Shown here: in pieces, positions 55,011 to 63,708 of the stretch
Layout: each line of letters opens with the position of its first letter
Position numbering within the stretch: the stretch's first letter is position 1
NCBI GenBank assembly: GCA_963736325.1
Contig: CAVTOG010000018.1
Coordinates: forward strand, 54,104 to 118,103
Reading direction: 5' to 3'
From: Actinoallomurus sp963736325
GTDB taxonomy: Bacteria; Actinomycetota; Actinomycetes; Streptosporangiales; Streptosporangiaceae
Length of the DNA: 64,000 nt
The notes under the pieces: generated by a model
Database searches by the model: none
Told to the model about the DNA's origin: nothing
Seen by the model: only the letters and a program-made list of their open reading frames with translations
Position numbers and translations under genes: made by a program

Positions 55011-56386
55011 CGGGTGAACACTCCCATCTGGGTGGGCGGGCCGACCTCGGGGTCGTCGTCGCCGACGGGTACGCGGCGGACACCGTAGCCGTACGTTCCG
55101 GCCACCTTCTCGGTCCACGCGCGGAACTCCTCGCGGGTCCACTCGAAGCGGTGGTCCGGGTGGCGGTGGCCGGTCAGCCCCTCGTAGCGCACGTTGTGCT
55201 CGACGTTCGGTGTGGTGACGATCACGACGCGCGGCGCGGCGTCGCCGAACACGACGCGTTCGACGGCGGGCAGCCGTGGCGGGTCGAGGTGCTCGATGAC
55301 CTCCATGAGCACCGCGGCGTCGTACCCGTGGAATCGCGGGTCGGTGTAGGTCAGCGCTGAGGTGAACAGGGTCAGGCGGTCCCGCTGCGCGGACGGCATC
55401 CGGTCCGGCTTGAGCCTGCGCTCCGCCGCCGTGATCGCCCGCGCCGAGACGTCCGTGCCCGCGACGGAGCGGTAGCCCGCGTCCTTCAGCAGCCGGGTCG
55501 TCAGCTTCCCCGAGCCGCAGCCGAGGTCGATCACGCTGGACACGCGCTCGGCCCGCAGCGCGTCGAGCACGGCCTCGATCCGCCGTTCGGCGAGCGGCAC
55601 ATGGGAACGCGTCTCCTCGTCGATCGGGTCGGCTTCCAGCGTGTCCTCGGAGATGTCGTCCGCGTCCGCGAGCCGTGCCAGCGCCGTACGGACCAGGCCG
55701 CGGCGGTTGGCGAGGTAGCGGCGGGTGATGTGGCTCCGCTCCGGGTGCGCCGCCAGCCAGCCGTCGCCCGCGCGGATCAGCTTGTCGACCTCGTCCATGT
55801 CGACCCAGTAGTGCTTGGAGCTGTCCAGGACGGGCAGCAGAACGTACAGCTGGTTCAGCGCGTCGGCGAGCCTCAGCTCCCCGTCGAGCCGCAGTGTGAC
55901 GTACCGGGAGTCGCCCCACTCCGGGAAGCGCTCGTCGAGCGGGATCGGCCGCGCGTCGACCTTCCAGCCGAGCGGCTCGAACACCCGTACGGCCGCCTCC
56001 GGGCCGCCCAGGCACGGGAGCGCCGGCAGAGTGATCGTCAACGGCATCGGCGTCGCGGCGAGCTCGGGGCGGTCGGCGCTGCGTCCGCGCATGGCGGAGC
56101 GGAAGACGTTCGCCATCGCCGAGGCCAGCAGCGACGACGCCGCGTATGGCCGGTCGTTGACGTACTGGCCGAGCGAGACGTCGGGCGTACGGCGGGTCTT
56201 GGCCAGCTTGACCGGGTCGACGTCGAGCAGCAGGGCCGCCGTGCAGCGCTCCTCGTCGGCGTCCGGGTAGAAGACGTGCGCGGTGCCGAACGACTGCTCG
56301 AACGCCTGCACCCGCTGGGGATGCTTCACCAGGAGGAAACCGAGATCGGTCGCGGGCCGGGCTGTCGTCGTGATCGTCAGTAGCAC
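55007..56386 (-). CDS. hen1: 3'-terminal RNA ribose 2'-O-methyltransferase Hen1
   Basis: 459-residue bacterial Hen1. GTG 56386 gives MLLTITTTARPATDLGFLL, the standard N-terminus; the frame upstream is unrelated. The N-terminal half (1-245) is the domain that activates the Pnkp ligase. The C-terminal methyltransferase has the SAM loop VIDLGCGSGKLT (Asp287) and the Mn-binding motif MEVIEHLDPPRLPAVE (Glu362, Glu365, His366) with a further His in GHRHPDHRFEW. It is the first gene of the hen1-pnkp operon, overlapping by 4 bp. The pair is an RNA repair cassette. Confidence 0.96.
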   Translation of the reverse strand: MLLTITTTARPATDLGFLLVKHPQRVQAFEQSFGTAHVFYPDADEERCTAALLLDVDPVKLAKTRRTPDVSLGQYVNDRPYAASSLLASAMANVFRSAMRGRSADRPELAATPMPLTITLPALPCLGGPEAAVRVFEPLGWKVDARPIPLDERFPEWGDSRYVTLRLDGELRLADALNQLYVLLPVLDSSKHYWVDMDEVDKLIRAGDGWLAAHPERSHITRRYLANRRGLVRTALARLADADDISEDTLEADPIDEETRSHVPLAERRIEAVLDALRAERVSSVIDLGCGSGKLTTRLLKDAGYRSVAGTDVSARAITAAERRLKPDRMPSAQRDRLTLFTSALTYTDPRFHGYDAAVLMEVIEHLDPPRLPAVERVVFGDAAPRVVIVTTPNVEHNVRYEGLTGHRHPDHRFEWTREEFRAWTEKVAGTYGYGVRRVPVGDDDPEVGPPTQMGVFTR

Positions 56387-56427
56387 CTCGACAGTGTCCC
56401 GGATGTCCGGCCGGCGCCCTACCGGAT

Positions 56428-57138
56428 TTACTCCGTGTACGAGGCGAGGCCGCGGACCATCAGCTCCACGCCGAACCTGAGGCGGCGTTCTCCCCCGCCG
56501 GTCATCAGGGGGTCGACCATCGACGTGATGACCGGGAAGCGCTCGGGCGGGAGGCTCCGGTAGTACGCGGCGACCTGCGCGATGTACTCCTCGGCGTTCG
56601 CCTGCGTGGCACGCCCGCGCTCGCGGTGCAGCGACTCCTCGAACGCGTCGGCGAGGATGTAGAGCGCGAGCCGGTCCAGGAACCAGGCCGCCTGCTGGTC
56701 GGGGACGCCTCCGGAGCGCAGGATCGCCAGGAGGGCCTCGGCGAAACGCAGGGAGTTCGGGCCGACCGGGATGTTGGCGAGCGCGGCGCGCGCGATGCCC
56801 GGGTGACGGGTCCACACGCCGTGGGCCGCCACGGCCGCCTCCATGACCTGCTCACGCCAGCGCCCGCGCTCGGGGGCCGGCAGCTCGATCTCGCCGACGA
56901 CGCGGTCGACCATCAGCTCCAGGAGCTCGTCCTTGTTCGCGACGTGCGCGTACAACGACGCCGGGCCCGTGTTCAGCTCGACCGCGACCCGGCGCATGCT
57001 GAGCGCGTCGAGCCCCTCGGCGTCGAGGATTCGCATCGCGGTGTCGACGATCAGCTCACGACTCAGCGGCCGGCGCTGACGCGCGTCCTTGCGGGGGCGG
57101 CGCCACGGCGGCGGCGGGATCTCGGTCGTCCCTGTCAT
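56428..57138 (-). CDS. TetR-family regulator
   Basis: 236 residues from ATG 57138 with GGAGGAG upstream. The N-terminal HTH: LSRELIVDTAMRILDAEGLD, ALSMRRVAVELNTGPASLYA and HVANKDELLELMVDRV; the C-terminal domain is of the TetR_C type (WTRHPGIARAALANIPVGPN). Its likely operator lies just upstream, between it and the LLM oxidoreductase gene, so self-control and control of that gene are possible. Ligand unknown. Confidence 0.9.
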   Translation of the reverse strand: MTGTTEIPPPPWRRPRKDARQRRPLSRELIVDTAMRILDAEGLDALSMRRVAVELNTGPASLYAHVANKDELLELMVDRVVGEIELPAPERGRWREQVMEAAVAAHGVWTRHPGIARAALANIPVGPNSLRFAEALLAILRSGGVPDQQAAWFLDRLALYILADAFEESLHRERGRATQANAEEYIAQVAAYYRSLPPERFPVITSMVDPLMTGGGERRLRFGVELMVRGLASYTE

Positions 57139-57165
57139 CGGGCACTCCTCCTTCGAACAGCGTAC

Positions 57166-57179
57166 CGTTCACGCGAACG
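57166..57179. promoter_or_regulatory. candidate TetR operator
   Basis: CGTTC-ACGC-GAACG, a perfect 5-bp dyad 28 bp upstream of the tetR start codon. Position and symmetry fit an autoregulatory site. Confidence 0.5.
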
Positions 57180-57184
57180 CCGTT

Positions 57185-57223
57185 CCGTGCGCCGGAGAGC
57201 GCGGCGCGCTCTCCGGCGCACGG
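57185..57223. terminator. 18-bp stem hairpin downstream of the LLM gene
   Basis: Positions 57185-57202 pair perfectly with 57206-57223 around a 3-base loop (GGC). It starts 4 bp after the LLM stop and separates that gene from tetR, both on the minus strand. Confidence 0.8.
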
Positions 57224-57226
57224 CCG

Positions 57227-58165
57227 TCAGACCTGCGGGAGCACCTCACTCGCCAGGAGCTCCAGATGGTCGAGATCATCGAGATCGAGTACCTGCAGGT
57301 AGACGCGCTCGGCGCCGATCACGCCGAACTCCCCGAGCCGGTCGACCACTTCGGCCGGAGTGCCGGCGAGACCGTCCGTCCGCAGGTCCTCCAGCGGGCG
57401 GCCGATGGCCTCGGCCCGCCGCCGCAGCTCCGCGTCGTCGCGCCCGCAGCAGATGACCTGCGCGGCCGAGAGCTTGATGGATCCCGCGTCGCGTCCGCCG
57501 TTCGAACAGGCCGCGCGTACCCGCTCGAACGCCTCGCGGGTGTCGTCGAGCCGGTGGAACGGCACGTTGTACTCATCGGCGTACCGCGCGGCGAGCCGCG
57601 GAGTGCGCTTCGCCCCGGCGCCGCCGACGATGATCGGCGGTCGCGGCTGCTGTACCGGCTTCGGCAGCGCCGGTGAGTCGGTCACCTTGTAGTGGGCGCC
57701 GTCGAAGGAGTACGTCTTGCCGACCGGGGTCTCCCACAGGCCGGTGACGATCTCCAACTGCTCTTCGAGCCGGTCGAACCGCTCGGCGAGGCCGGGGAAC
57801 GGGATCCCGTACGCGGTGTGCTCGTCGTCGAACCAGCCGGTGCCCAGCCCGAGCTCGACACGGCCGCCACTCATGTCGTCGACGTTCGCGACGGAGATGG
57901 CGAGCGGCCCGGGAAGCCGGAAGGTGGCGGCGGTCACGAGCGTACCGAGCCGGATTCGCTCGGTCTCCCTGGCGATGCCGGCGAGGGTGATCCAGGCGTC
58001 GGACGGGCCCGGGAGACCGCCGACATCCATCATCTTCAGGTAGTGGTCGGAACGGAAGAACGCGTCGAAGCCGTACTCCTCGGTGGCCTTGGCGACGCGA
58101 AGCAGGGTGGCGTAGTCCGCGCCCTGCTGGGGCTCGGTGAAGATCCGCAAAAGCATGTCGCCCAT
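57227..58165 (-). CDS. F420-dependent LLM-class oxidoreductase
   Basis: 312-residue luciferase-like (LLM) protein. ATG 58165 (MGDMLLRIFTEPQQGADY); ATG 58156 is possible. The F420-group features are YGFDAFFRSDHYL, TERIRLGTLVTAATFRLPG, VANVDDMSGGRVELGLGTGW, then FDDEHTAYGIPF and PPIIVGGAGAKRTPRLAARY. These strongly match actinobacterial F420-dependent reductases (TIGR03560-like). The substrate is unknown. A hairpin terminator follows. The frame continues upstream to 58603 but that part has no family similarity. Confidence 0.9.
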   Translation of the reverse strand: MGDMLLRIFTEPQQGADYATLLRVAKATEEYGFDAFFRSDHYLKMMDVGGLPGPSDAWITLAGIARETERIRLGTLVTAATFRLPGPLAISVANVDDMSGGRVELGLGTGWFDDEHTAYGIPFPGLAERFDRLEEQLEIVTGLWETPVGKTYSFDGAHYKVTDSPALPKPVQQPRPPIIVGGAGAKRTPRLAARYADEYNVPFHRLDDTREAFERVRAACSNGGRDAGSIKLSAAQVICCGRDDAELRRRAEAIGRPLEDLRTDGLAGTPAEVVDRLGEFGVIGAERVYLQVLDLDDLDHLELLASEVLPQV

Positions 58166-58396
58166 CCTGCTACCGCGTCGCCATGATCCGCCATCGGATC
58201 TCGTACTAGGTGTACTGCCCAGGGCGGTTGGTCGATCCGGTGGTGGGGCGCGCGGCAGAGGAGTCGGCCTGGTTCTGGCCGGCGACCGGCGACAACGTGA
58301 CGGGCCGCGGCCTGCGCGCCGCGTGGCAGGTTGGAGCCCCGGACACGCCCTGGGGCCGGGCTCCCCGCCACGGCGGACGATCTGCCGGACAGAGGT

Positions 58397-58424
58397 GTCC
58401 GGTGGGCCTTTCGGCCCACCGGAC
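58397..58424. terminator. hairpin downstream of the LPXTG protein gene
   Basis: GTCCGGTGGGCC (58397-58408), loop TTTC, exact complement (58413-58424). It lies 8 bp beyond the stop of the minus-strand surface protein gene. The rest of 58166-58396 shows no gene. Confidence 0.7.
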
Positions 58425-58431
58425 GAACTTC

Positions 58432-61173
58432 TTAACCCTCCTGGCGACGGCGTGAGCGGCCGACGCGGTAGAGGACGGCGCCCGCACCCGCCAGGCCGAG
58501 GCCGGAGAGCGCCAGCAGCGCCGAGGACGTGCCCGTGGTCGGCAGGTGCCGCACGGTCACGTTCGGGCGTGCGGCCAAGGGCCTCGCCATGCGCGTGTGG
58601 CATGCCGCGCCGCCGCTACCGCACTGGAACCGCTCGGGACGTACGCCCGGACGGGAGTGCAGCGCCGGCCGGACGTGGTGCCCGCCGCGCGGAGCCGAAC
58701 CCAGCGGGCAGATGAAACCGGTGCCCTGTGCGAGGCAGCCCTTGTGCGCGCGGCCGTACGAGCGCGGGACGCGCACGAAGTGGCCACGCCGCGACGGGAC
58801 GCGGCCCGGCAGGATCACCGGGTCGTTCGCCTCGCGGCCCATCACGGGGCGCTCGTGCCGGCCGGCCGGCCGGTGCAGGGACTTGCCCGGGCTCGCCAGC
58901 GGCGTGATCGGCACGCTCTCGCCGTCGACCGGGTGCTCCCGCGTGCCCGCGCAGGTCAGCGTCGCCGACTTGCCCGGAACGACGGCGTCCTCGGCCATGG
59001 GCTTGTCCGCCAGCGCCTGGCACGGCGAGACGCCGCCCGGGACCGGGGGCGCGGCGGGCGCCGCGTCCGGTGTCTCCGGGGTCGTCCCGGCCGGCCGGTC
59101 CTGGGCCGCGACGCAGCCGCAGGCTTGCGGGATGCCGGACGCCCCGGCGCACGGCGAGGTCACCGGAACGTCCTGCGCGGCGACCGGGGTCTCGGCGACG
59201 GCGCCGCACGGCAGCGTCACCGCGTGGCCGGGAACCGTGACCTGCTCGCCGGACCCGATCGGCGCGACGGGAACCAGGGGCGCCAGCGGCGCCAGAGGAG
59301 CCAGAGGAACGATGCCCGGCGTGCCCGGCACCACGACGACGCCGCTGGACGGCCGGCGCGGAGCGACGGCGCCCGGCTCCGCCGGACGGTCCCGCCCGGC
59401 CAGGCACGGCGCGTACGGCCGGTCGGCGACGTGCTCGGCCGCCCGGCACGGCGCCACGACCGGCCGCTCCTTCTCACCCGCACAAGCGCCGGCGTTGACG
59501 TGAGTCCCCTCGTCGGCCTTGCACGGCGTCACGGCCGGCTGGTTCCGAGCGGACGCGCACGGCGGAACCGCCTCCTTGACCTGAGCACCCTGCTCGGCCG
59601 CCCGGCACGGCGCCAGAACCGGCCCGCCCTGAACGGCCGCGCACGGCGCAGCGGCGTCGGCCGCCGGCTTGGCCGCCGCGTCGCATGGCGACGCCGCGGG
59701 GTTCTCCTTCACAGGCGCGCACGACGGGGCCGCGGGCCTGATCCGGGTGTCCTGCTCGGCCGCCTGGCACGGCGTCAGGGCCGAGTGGTCCTCGGCCGGT
59801 GTCGCGTGGTGCGCCGGCCGGTCGGGGACCATGACGGGCATGCCCGGCACGACCACCACGTCCGGCGCCGCGGCCTGCCGTCCCCGGCACTCGCACGAGC
59901 CGAGCCCGCCCGCCGCACACGGCGGGATCGCGGGCTTGGCGTCCGCAGCCGGCTTGGCGTCCTTGGCCGGAACGGCCGCACCACAAGGAGCGGCGACCGC
60001 CTCGTCACGCTTGGCCGCGCACGGCGGAACCGCGGGCTTGGCGTCCGTAACCGGCTTGGCCACCGCGCCGCACGGAGCGGCGACCGCCTGGTCACCCGTC
60101 GCGCACGAGGGCGCCGCGGGCTTGGCGTCCGTGGCCGGAGCGGGCACGCCGCATGGAGCGGCCACCGCCTCGTCGTGCTTGGCCGCGCACGGCGGAACCG
60201 CCGGGTCGGCCTTCGCCTGTTCGGCCGTCCGGGCGGGCCTTCCGGTCTCCGTCTTGGCGGCCTTGGCCGCGGCCGCCTCGCACGGCGTCACCGCCGTACG
60301 GCCCGGCGTCGCGCACGGTGCGGTGAGCAGGCCCCGCACGTCATGCCCCGTGGGGTCGAGCGCGCACTGCTCGCCGGACGCGCTCGCCGGTACGGGCTCG
60401 GCCGGGTTCTTCGCGGCCTCGCAGGTGCCGGCGTTCGGCTTCACCGGTGTCGTCTTACCGCCACCGACCCTCGCGGGCAGGATCAGCGCGCAGGGCCCGA
60501 CGGGTGCCAGCGGCGAGACCGAGCTGCGGACGACGACGGCCTCGGCCGCGCCGGGGCCGCGCTGGGTCTGCATGACCGGGTACGGCACCGCGGCCGGCTC
60601 GGCCCGCCTCGACGCTTCCTTGCCCGGCCGGGAGGCCGGCGGGAACTCGGTTCTCCGCGTCTCCCGCGACGGCGAGCTGCGCCAGGACACCTGGACGGGG
60701 TTGATGAGCGGCCGCGCGGCGTGCTGCCTTGGGGCGACGGTCGCGGTGAAATCGCCGTGCCTGGTCTCGCCCTGCGGCAGGAGGCCGATCTTGCAGAAGA
60801 GCCGGCTGCCGTGCTGCCACCGGCACTTCGGCGGCAGGGCGAGGACCTTGAGGCCCTTGTCGGGCGTCGCGGTGAGCGAGACGTTCCGCGCCGGGAGCGT
60901 CCCCTTGTTGGTCACCTCGTATGGCCATTTGTACGTACGGCCGGGCAGGATCACGCCCTGCGGCCCCTTTGTGTCGACCACGAGGTTGGCGCCCCCCTGA
61001 CCGTTTCGGCGATCGTGGTCCCGATGTGAGATGTCGTGACCGTGCTTTCGTACCGCCGAACCGTGGACGCCGGCGTGCGCCGGCTGCGGCATGACGGCCA
61101 AGCACGATATGGCCGCCACCGCCGAGATACATCGGGTTCCGGCACGCGCGGCGCGGCCAGAGAAGTCAAACAT
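58432..61173 (-). CDS. cysteine-rich, repeat-bearing surface protein with LPXTG anchor
   Basis: 913 residues from ATG 61173 (GGGGGATAA upstream). A signal peptide ends about AHA (residue 34). Residues 60-165 resemble a DUF11-type Ig-like domain (YKWPYEVTNKGTLPARNVSL) with one Cys pair. The central part (about 225-760) is Ala/Pro-rich with loose repeats such as PAVPPCAAK-DEAVAAPCG, cysteine every 8-16 residues; I count 38 cysteines in all, 36 after the signal. Longer non-repeat Val/Pro stretches (VVVVPGMPVMVP) interrupt it. The C-terminus has LPTTG at about 877, a hydrophobic span and a basic tail, the sortase sorting signal. Probably cell-wall-linked; role unknown. No sortase gene is in the window. 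Confidence 0.85.
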   Translation of the reverse strand: MFDFSGRAARAGTRCISAVAAISCLAVMPQPAHAGVHGSAVRKHGHDISHRDHDRRNGQGGANLVVDTKGPQGVILPGRTYKWPYEVTNKGTLPARNVSLTATPDKGLKVLALPPKCRWQHGSRLFCKIGLLPQGETRHGDFTATVAPRQHAARPLINPVQVSWRSSPSRETRRTEFPPASRPGKEASRRAEPAAVPYPVMQTQRGPGAAEAVVVRSSVSPLAPVGPCALILPARVGGGKTTPVKPNAGTCEAAKNPAEPVPASASGEQCALDPTGHDVRGLLTAPCATPGRTAVTPCEAAAAKAAKTETGRPARTAEQAKADPAVPPCAAKHDEAVAAPCGVPAPATDAKPAAPSCATGDQAVAAPCGAVAKPVTDAKPAVPPCAAKRDEAVAAPCGAAVPAKDAKPAADAKPAIPPCAAGGLGSCECRGRQAAAPDVVVVPGMPVMVPDRPAHHATPAEDHSALTPCQAAEQDTRIRPAAPSCAPVKENPAASPCDAAAKPAADAAAPCAAVQGGPVLAPCRAAEQGAQVKEAVPPCASARNQPAVTPCKADEGTHVNAGACAGEKERPVVAPCRAAEHVADRPYAPCLAGRDRPAEPGAVAPRRPSSGVVVVPGTPGIVPLAPLAPLAPLVPVAPIGSGEQVTVPGHAVTLPCGAVAETPVAAQDVPVTSPCAGASGIPQACGCVAAQDRPAGTTPETPDAAPAAPPVPGGVSPCQALADKPMAEDAVVPGKSATLTCAGTREHPVDGESVPITPLASPGKSLHRPAGRHERPVMGREANDPVILPGRVPSRRGHFVRVPRSYGRAHKGCLAQGTGFICPLGSAPRGGHHVRPALHSRPGVRPERFQCGSGGAACHTRMARPLAARPNVTVRHLPTTGTSSALLALSGLGLAGAGAVLYRVGRSRRRQEG
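59520..60300 (-). repeat. degenerate in-frame repeats of the cysteine-rich protein
   Basis: Several near-copies of a unit encoding about 30 residues (AKPA-PPCAA-DEAVAAPCG) lie in tandem; the best copies are between 59930 and 60210. They are part of the coding sequence, arisen by repeat expansion. Confidence 0.7.
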
Positions 61174-61371
61174 GCTTATCCCCCGTGAACTGCTCAGATG
61201 CTATTGACAACGTCCCGTTCTAATGGCTGCGGAGAAAACCACATAGCAGCGCGTCGGCGTGTCGTCACAAAGCGTGATGGTAAAAACCCGGCCACGTACG
61301 AACTGCCCGTAACGTTTATGGCGCGGAGCGATAGTTCTAATGACGATTTTTCGACCAGAAGGAACACTCTC

Positions 61372-61578
61372 GTGCCTGAGAAAAAGGTCACCGCCGCTAC
61401 GCTCGCCGGCGCTGTCGCGACGATTCTCGTTTGGATACTTCACCTGGCCGGCGTGGACGTACCGTCGGAGGTGGCCGCGGCGATCGCGACCGTCCTCGCG
61501 GCGGTGGCCGGCTACTTCGCCCCGCACACGCACCGCCCCGACCTGGCCCCCGCGACGAAGAAGGCCGCGGACTCCTGA
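61372..61578 (+). CDS. small holin-like membrane protein
   Basis: 68 residues from GTG 61372, with AGAAGGA upstream. Two membrane helices (about 8-25, TLAGAVATILVWILHLAG; 30-48, VAAAIATVLAAVAGYF) linked by VDVPSEV, then a hydrophilic charged C-terminus. This layout and the GVDVP-EVAAA turn recall small actinophage holins, but there is no lysin or other phage gene nearby. Alternatively a housekeeping small membrane protein. It is divergent from the surface protein, with a 198-bp AT-rich gap between. Confidence 0.6.
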   Translation: MPEKKVTAATLAGAVATILVWILHLAGVDVPSEVAAAIATVLAAVAGYFAPHTHRPDLAPATKKAADS

Positions 61579-61584
61579 CCGTCG

Positions 61585-61617
61585 CCTCCGGGGTGTGTCC
61601 CCTACACACCCCGGAGG
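61585..61617. terminator. hairpin between the holin-like gene and the MmpS-like gene
   Basis: CCTCCGGGGTGTG (61585-61597), 7-base loop, exact complement (61605-61617), between two convergent stops. Bidirectional terminator. Confidence 0.75.
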
Positions 61618-61622
61618 GCCCG

Positions 61623-62072
61623 TCAGATGCCGTCGCCGCAGTCGACGGCCATGTCTCCGCCGGAGCTCATGGCGTCCTTGAGCACTTCGCCGTCGACCTT
61701 GAGCGAACAGCTCAGTGAGCCGCCGCCGTCACTGTGCGCGCGAATGTCGAATTCCTGCCCCTCGGACGCGGTGAACGTCTTGCTCCACGGCGGCGAGACG
61801 ACAATGCGCTTCTTCGGGCCTCCGGGCAGCGCGTAGGTCACGGAGGTACGGCGGACGGTGCCGCCGACGGTGAAGGTGACCCGGTGCGTCCGCCCCTCGG
61901 GAGCCGTACGCGAGGGAGCCTCCCCCGGAGCCGCACTGGAGGGCACGGGAGCTACCGGAGCCGCGCCGGATGACACTCCGGCCGCGGGCGTCTCCGTACG
62001 CGCGGCGCGGTGGCCGCCGGGCGAGCAGGCCGCGAGCAGGAGTCCCGCGACCGCCAATGAGAAGATCCGCAT
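61623..62072 (-). CDS. MmpS-like lipoprotein
   Basis: 149 residues from ATG 62072 (GGAGGA 6 bases upstream). Signal peptide with lipobox LLLAAC (Cys at about 15), then an Ala/Pro/Ser linker, then a beta-sandwich domain of the MmpS transport-accessory type: THRVTFTVGGTVRRTSVTYA, SPPWSKTFTASEGQEF, and SLSCSLKVDGEVLKD-DCGDGI with two cysteines likely bonded. MmpS partners of MmpL transporters have this fold; no MmpL is seen here. Confidence 0.8.
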   Translation of the reverse strand: MRIFSLAVAGLLLAACSPGGHRAARTETPAAGVSSGAAPVAPVPSSAAPGEAPSRTAPEGRTHRVTFTVGGTVRRTSVTYALPGGPKKRIVVSPPWSKTFTASEGQEFDIRAHSDGGGSLSCSLKVDGEVLKDAMSSGGDMAVDCGDGI

Positions 62073-62197
62073 GTCGTCCTCCCGCGTGATGACAATGTGT
62101 ACTGACAAGATTACTTAGAGTCATCATCTGATGATCAGGCGGCCCCCGTAGTGCGCCCGGGTCTACTGTGGGCGTCTTCCTACGCTGGAGTTCAGCC

Positions 62198-62407
62198 TTG
62201 ACGGACCAGTCACGCTCGGCATTTCGGCTCGCCGCATTCCTCGCCGGAGCGGGCACGATGCATTTCCTCGCCCCCCGCCCGTACGACGCGATCATCCCGG
62301 AGCGGCTGCCGGGCCCTCCGCGCGCGTGGACCTATTTGAGCGGCGTCGCCGAACTCACCTGCGCCGCGGCGGTCGCCCACCCTCGTACGCGCACCCCCCG
62401 ACGGTAA
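62198..62407 (+). pseudogene. truncated DoxX/YphA-like membrane protein
   Basis: TTG 62198 (GGAG upstream) opens 69 codons: FRLAAFLAGAGTMHFLAPRP, YDAIIPERLPGPPRAWTYLS, GVAELTCAAAVAHPRTR. This matches the first two helices of small DoxX-like proteins, in which HFLAPxPYDAIxPxxLPGPxRxWTYxSG is typical. The frame stops there, while homologues go on for about 60 more residues with two further helices. Probably a 3' deletion. Confidence 0.55.
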
Positions 62408-62510
62408 GGATTCGCCCAGCCCAGGCCCTTGTTCGGCGATATGAACGGCTGTGCCCCACAGAGCACGGGTAGGTGACGTTCCGGGATCATCTACTGACCG
62501 GGGGCTTCTC

Positions 62511-63119
62511 ATGCCAGGCAGGATCCATCTGGTCGTGGTCGTCGCGCTGGGCGCGGGGGCCGGCACGCTGGGCGTCGGGGCCGTCGCCGACGCGATACTG
62601 GGCCGGTCCGCCTCCCGTGCCGGCGCCGTCATCAAGAACACGGCCGGCCGTACGGTGGGCTCGCTCCGCGTCGACGACGCCGAGGGCGGCAAGTCACGTG
62701 TCACGGTGACCGCCGCGGGCCTGGCCGCCGGCTACCACGGGTTCCACGTCCACACGAAGGGCATCTGCGACGCCGGCTCGACCGACCCGGCCACCGGCAG
62801 CCCGTTCTTCAGCGCCGGCCCCCACTTCAACCTGGGGACGGGCTCCCACCCCGACCACTCCGGCGACCTCCCCGACCTCCTGGTCGAGGCGGACGGCACC
62901 GGCAGCGCGACGTTCGTGACGGACCGCTTCCGTGTCCGGCAGCTGGTGGACCGCGCGATCATCGTCCACGCTCTGCCGGACAACCAGTCGAACGTGCCTC
63001 GCCGCTACAGCGCCACCGCTCCCGACGCCGAGACCCTGAAGACCGGCGACTCGGGCGCCCGCGTCGCCTGCGGCGTGATCACCGACCGCCGGGTCCCCGA
63101 GTCACCCGGCTCCGGCTGA
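62511..63119 (+). CDS. sodC: superoxide dismutase, Cu/Zn family
   Basis: 202 residues from ATG 62511, with an N-terminal signal or anchor (HLVVVVALGAGAGTLGVGAV). The Cu/Zn SOD fold: YHGFHVHTKGICD with copper His pair, AGPHFNLGTGSHPDHSGDLP with bridging and zinc His/Asp, DRAIIVHALPDNQSNVP with the last copper His, and ARVACGVI with the second disulfide Cys. It acts outside the membrane against superoxide. No neighbouring gene is linked. Confidence 0.88.
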   Translation: MPGRIHLVVVVALGAGAGTLGVGAVADAILGRSASRAGAVIKNTAGRTVGSLRVDDAEGGKSRVTVTAAGLAAGYHGFHVHTKGICDAGSTDPATGSPFFSAGPHFNLGTGSHPDHSGDLPDLLVEADGTGSATFVTDRFRVRQLVDRAIIVHALPDNQSNVPRRYSATAPDAETLKTGDSGARVACGVITDRRVPESPGSG

Positions 63120-63124
63120 TCCGC

Positions 63125-63708
63125 TCAGGTGAGATCGGAGACGATCCGCTTCGTGGCGCCGACGATCAGGGACTCCTCAGGCGGAGTGCCGTACCCGTGC
63201 CGGTCGGACATGATCGCCACCACCAGCGGGGCCGTGTGGGGCGGCCACACGATGGCGACGTCGCCGGCCCTGCCGTAGTCGCCGGTTCCGGTCTTGTCGG
63301 CCACCGTCCACCCCTTGGGAAGCCCCGCACGGATGCGTCCGGTGCCGGTGGTGCTGCGTACGAGCCAGTCATTGAGCAGGGCACGTTTGTCGGCCGTCAG
63401 CGCGTCACCGAGCACCAGCTTCCGGTAGTCGGCGGCGATCGCACGGGGAGTGGTGGTGTCGCGCGGTAGGCCACCGTGGCGCCCGTGCCGGTCGCCACGG
63501 CGTACACGCCCAGGCGGGCGGCGTGCTCGTGTTCGAGCGCCGCGTACCGCGACAGGTCCGGGGCGCGCGTGGGGCGGACCGGCGCCGGAGGGTGGGACGA
63601 GCCGCGACCCGGCGCCGGGGACCTGTCACACCCCGCCAGTGGCAGCAGGGCCGCGGCTGACAGCAGAGCACGACGGGAGGGGGATCCGCTCTCACACGCC
63701 CTAGTCAC
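63125..63708 (-). pseudogene. class A beta-lactamase with internal deletion
   Basis: The N-terminal part (GTG 63708) has a Tat/lipoprotein-like signal SRRALLSAAALLPLAGC and the fold start YAALEHEHAARLGVYAVATG then TGATVAYRA. The frame then breaks at about 63466. The other frame resumes with DTTTPRAIAADYRKLVLGDA, LTADKRALLNDWLVRSTTGT, GWTVADKTGTGDYG (KTG motif) and the end. About 100 codons with the Ser-x-x-Lys, Ser-Asp-Asn and Glu166 motifs are missing, and the frame is shifted. It cannot hydrolyse beta-lactams. Overlaps the downstream methyltransferase stop by 3-8 bp. Confidence 0.9.

Noticed and set aside
59520..60300. Regular repeats resembling a CRISPR array
   Set aside because: Units are degenerate, multiples of three, and encode PPCAA/APCG repeats in frame; no cas genes.
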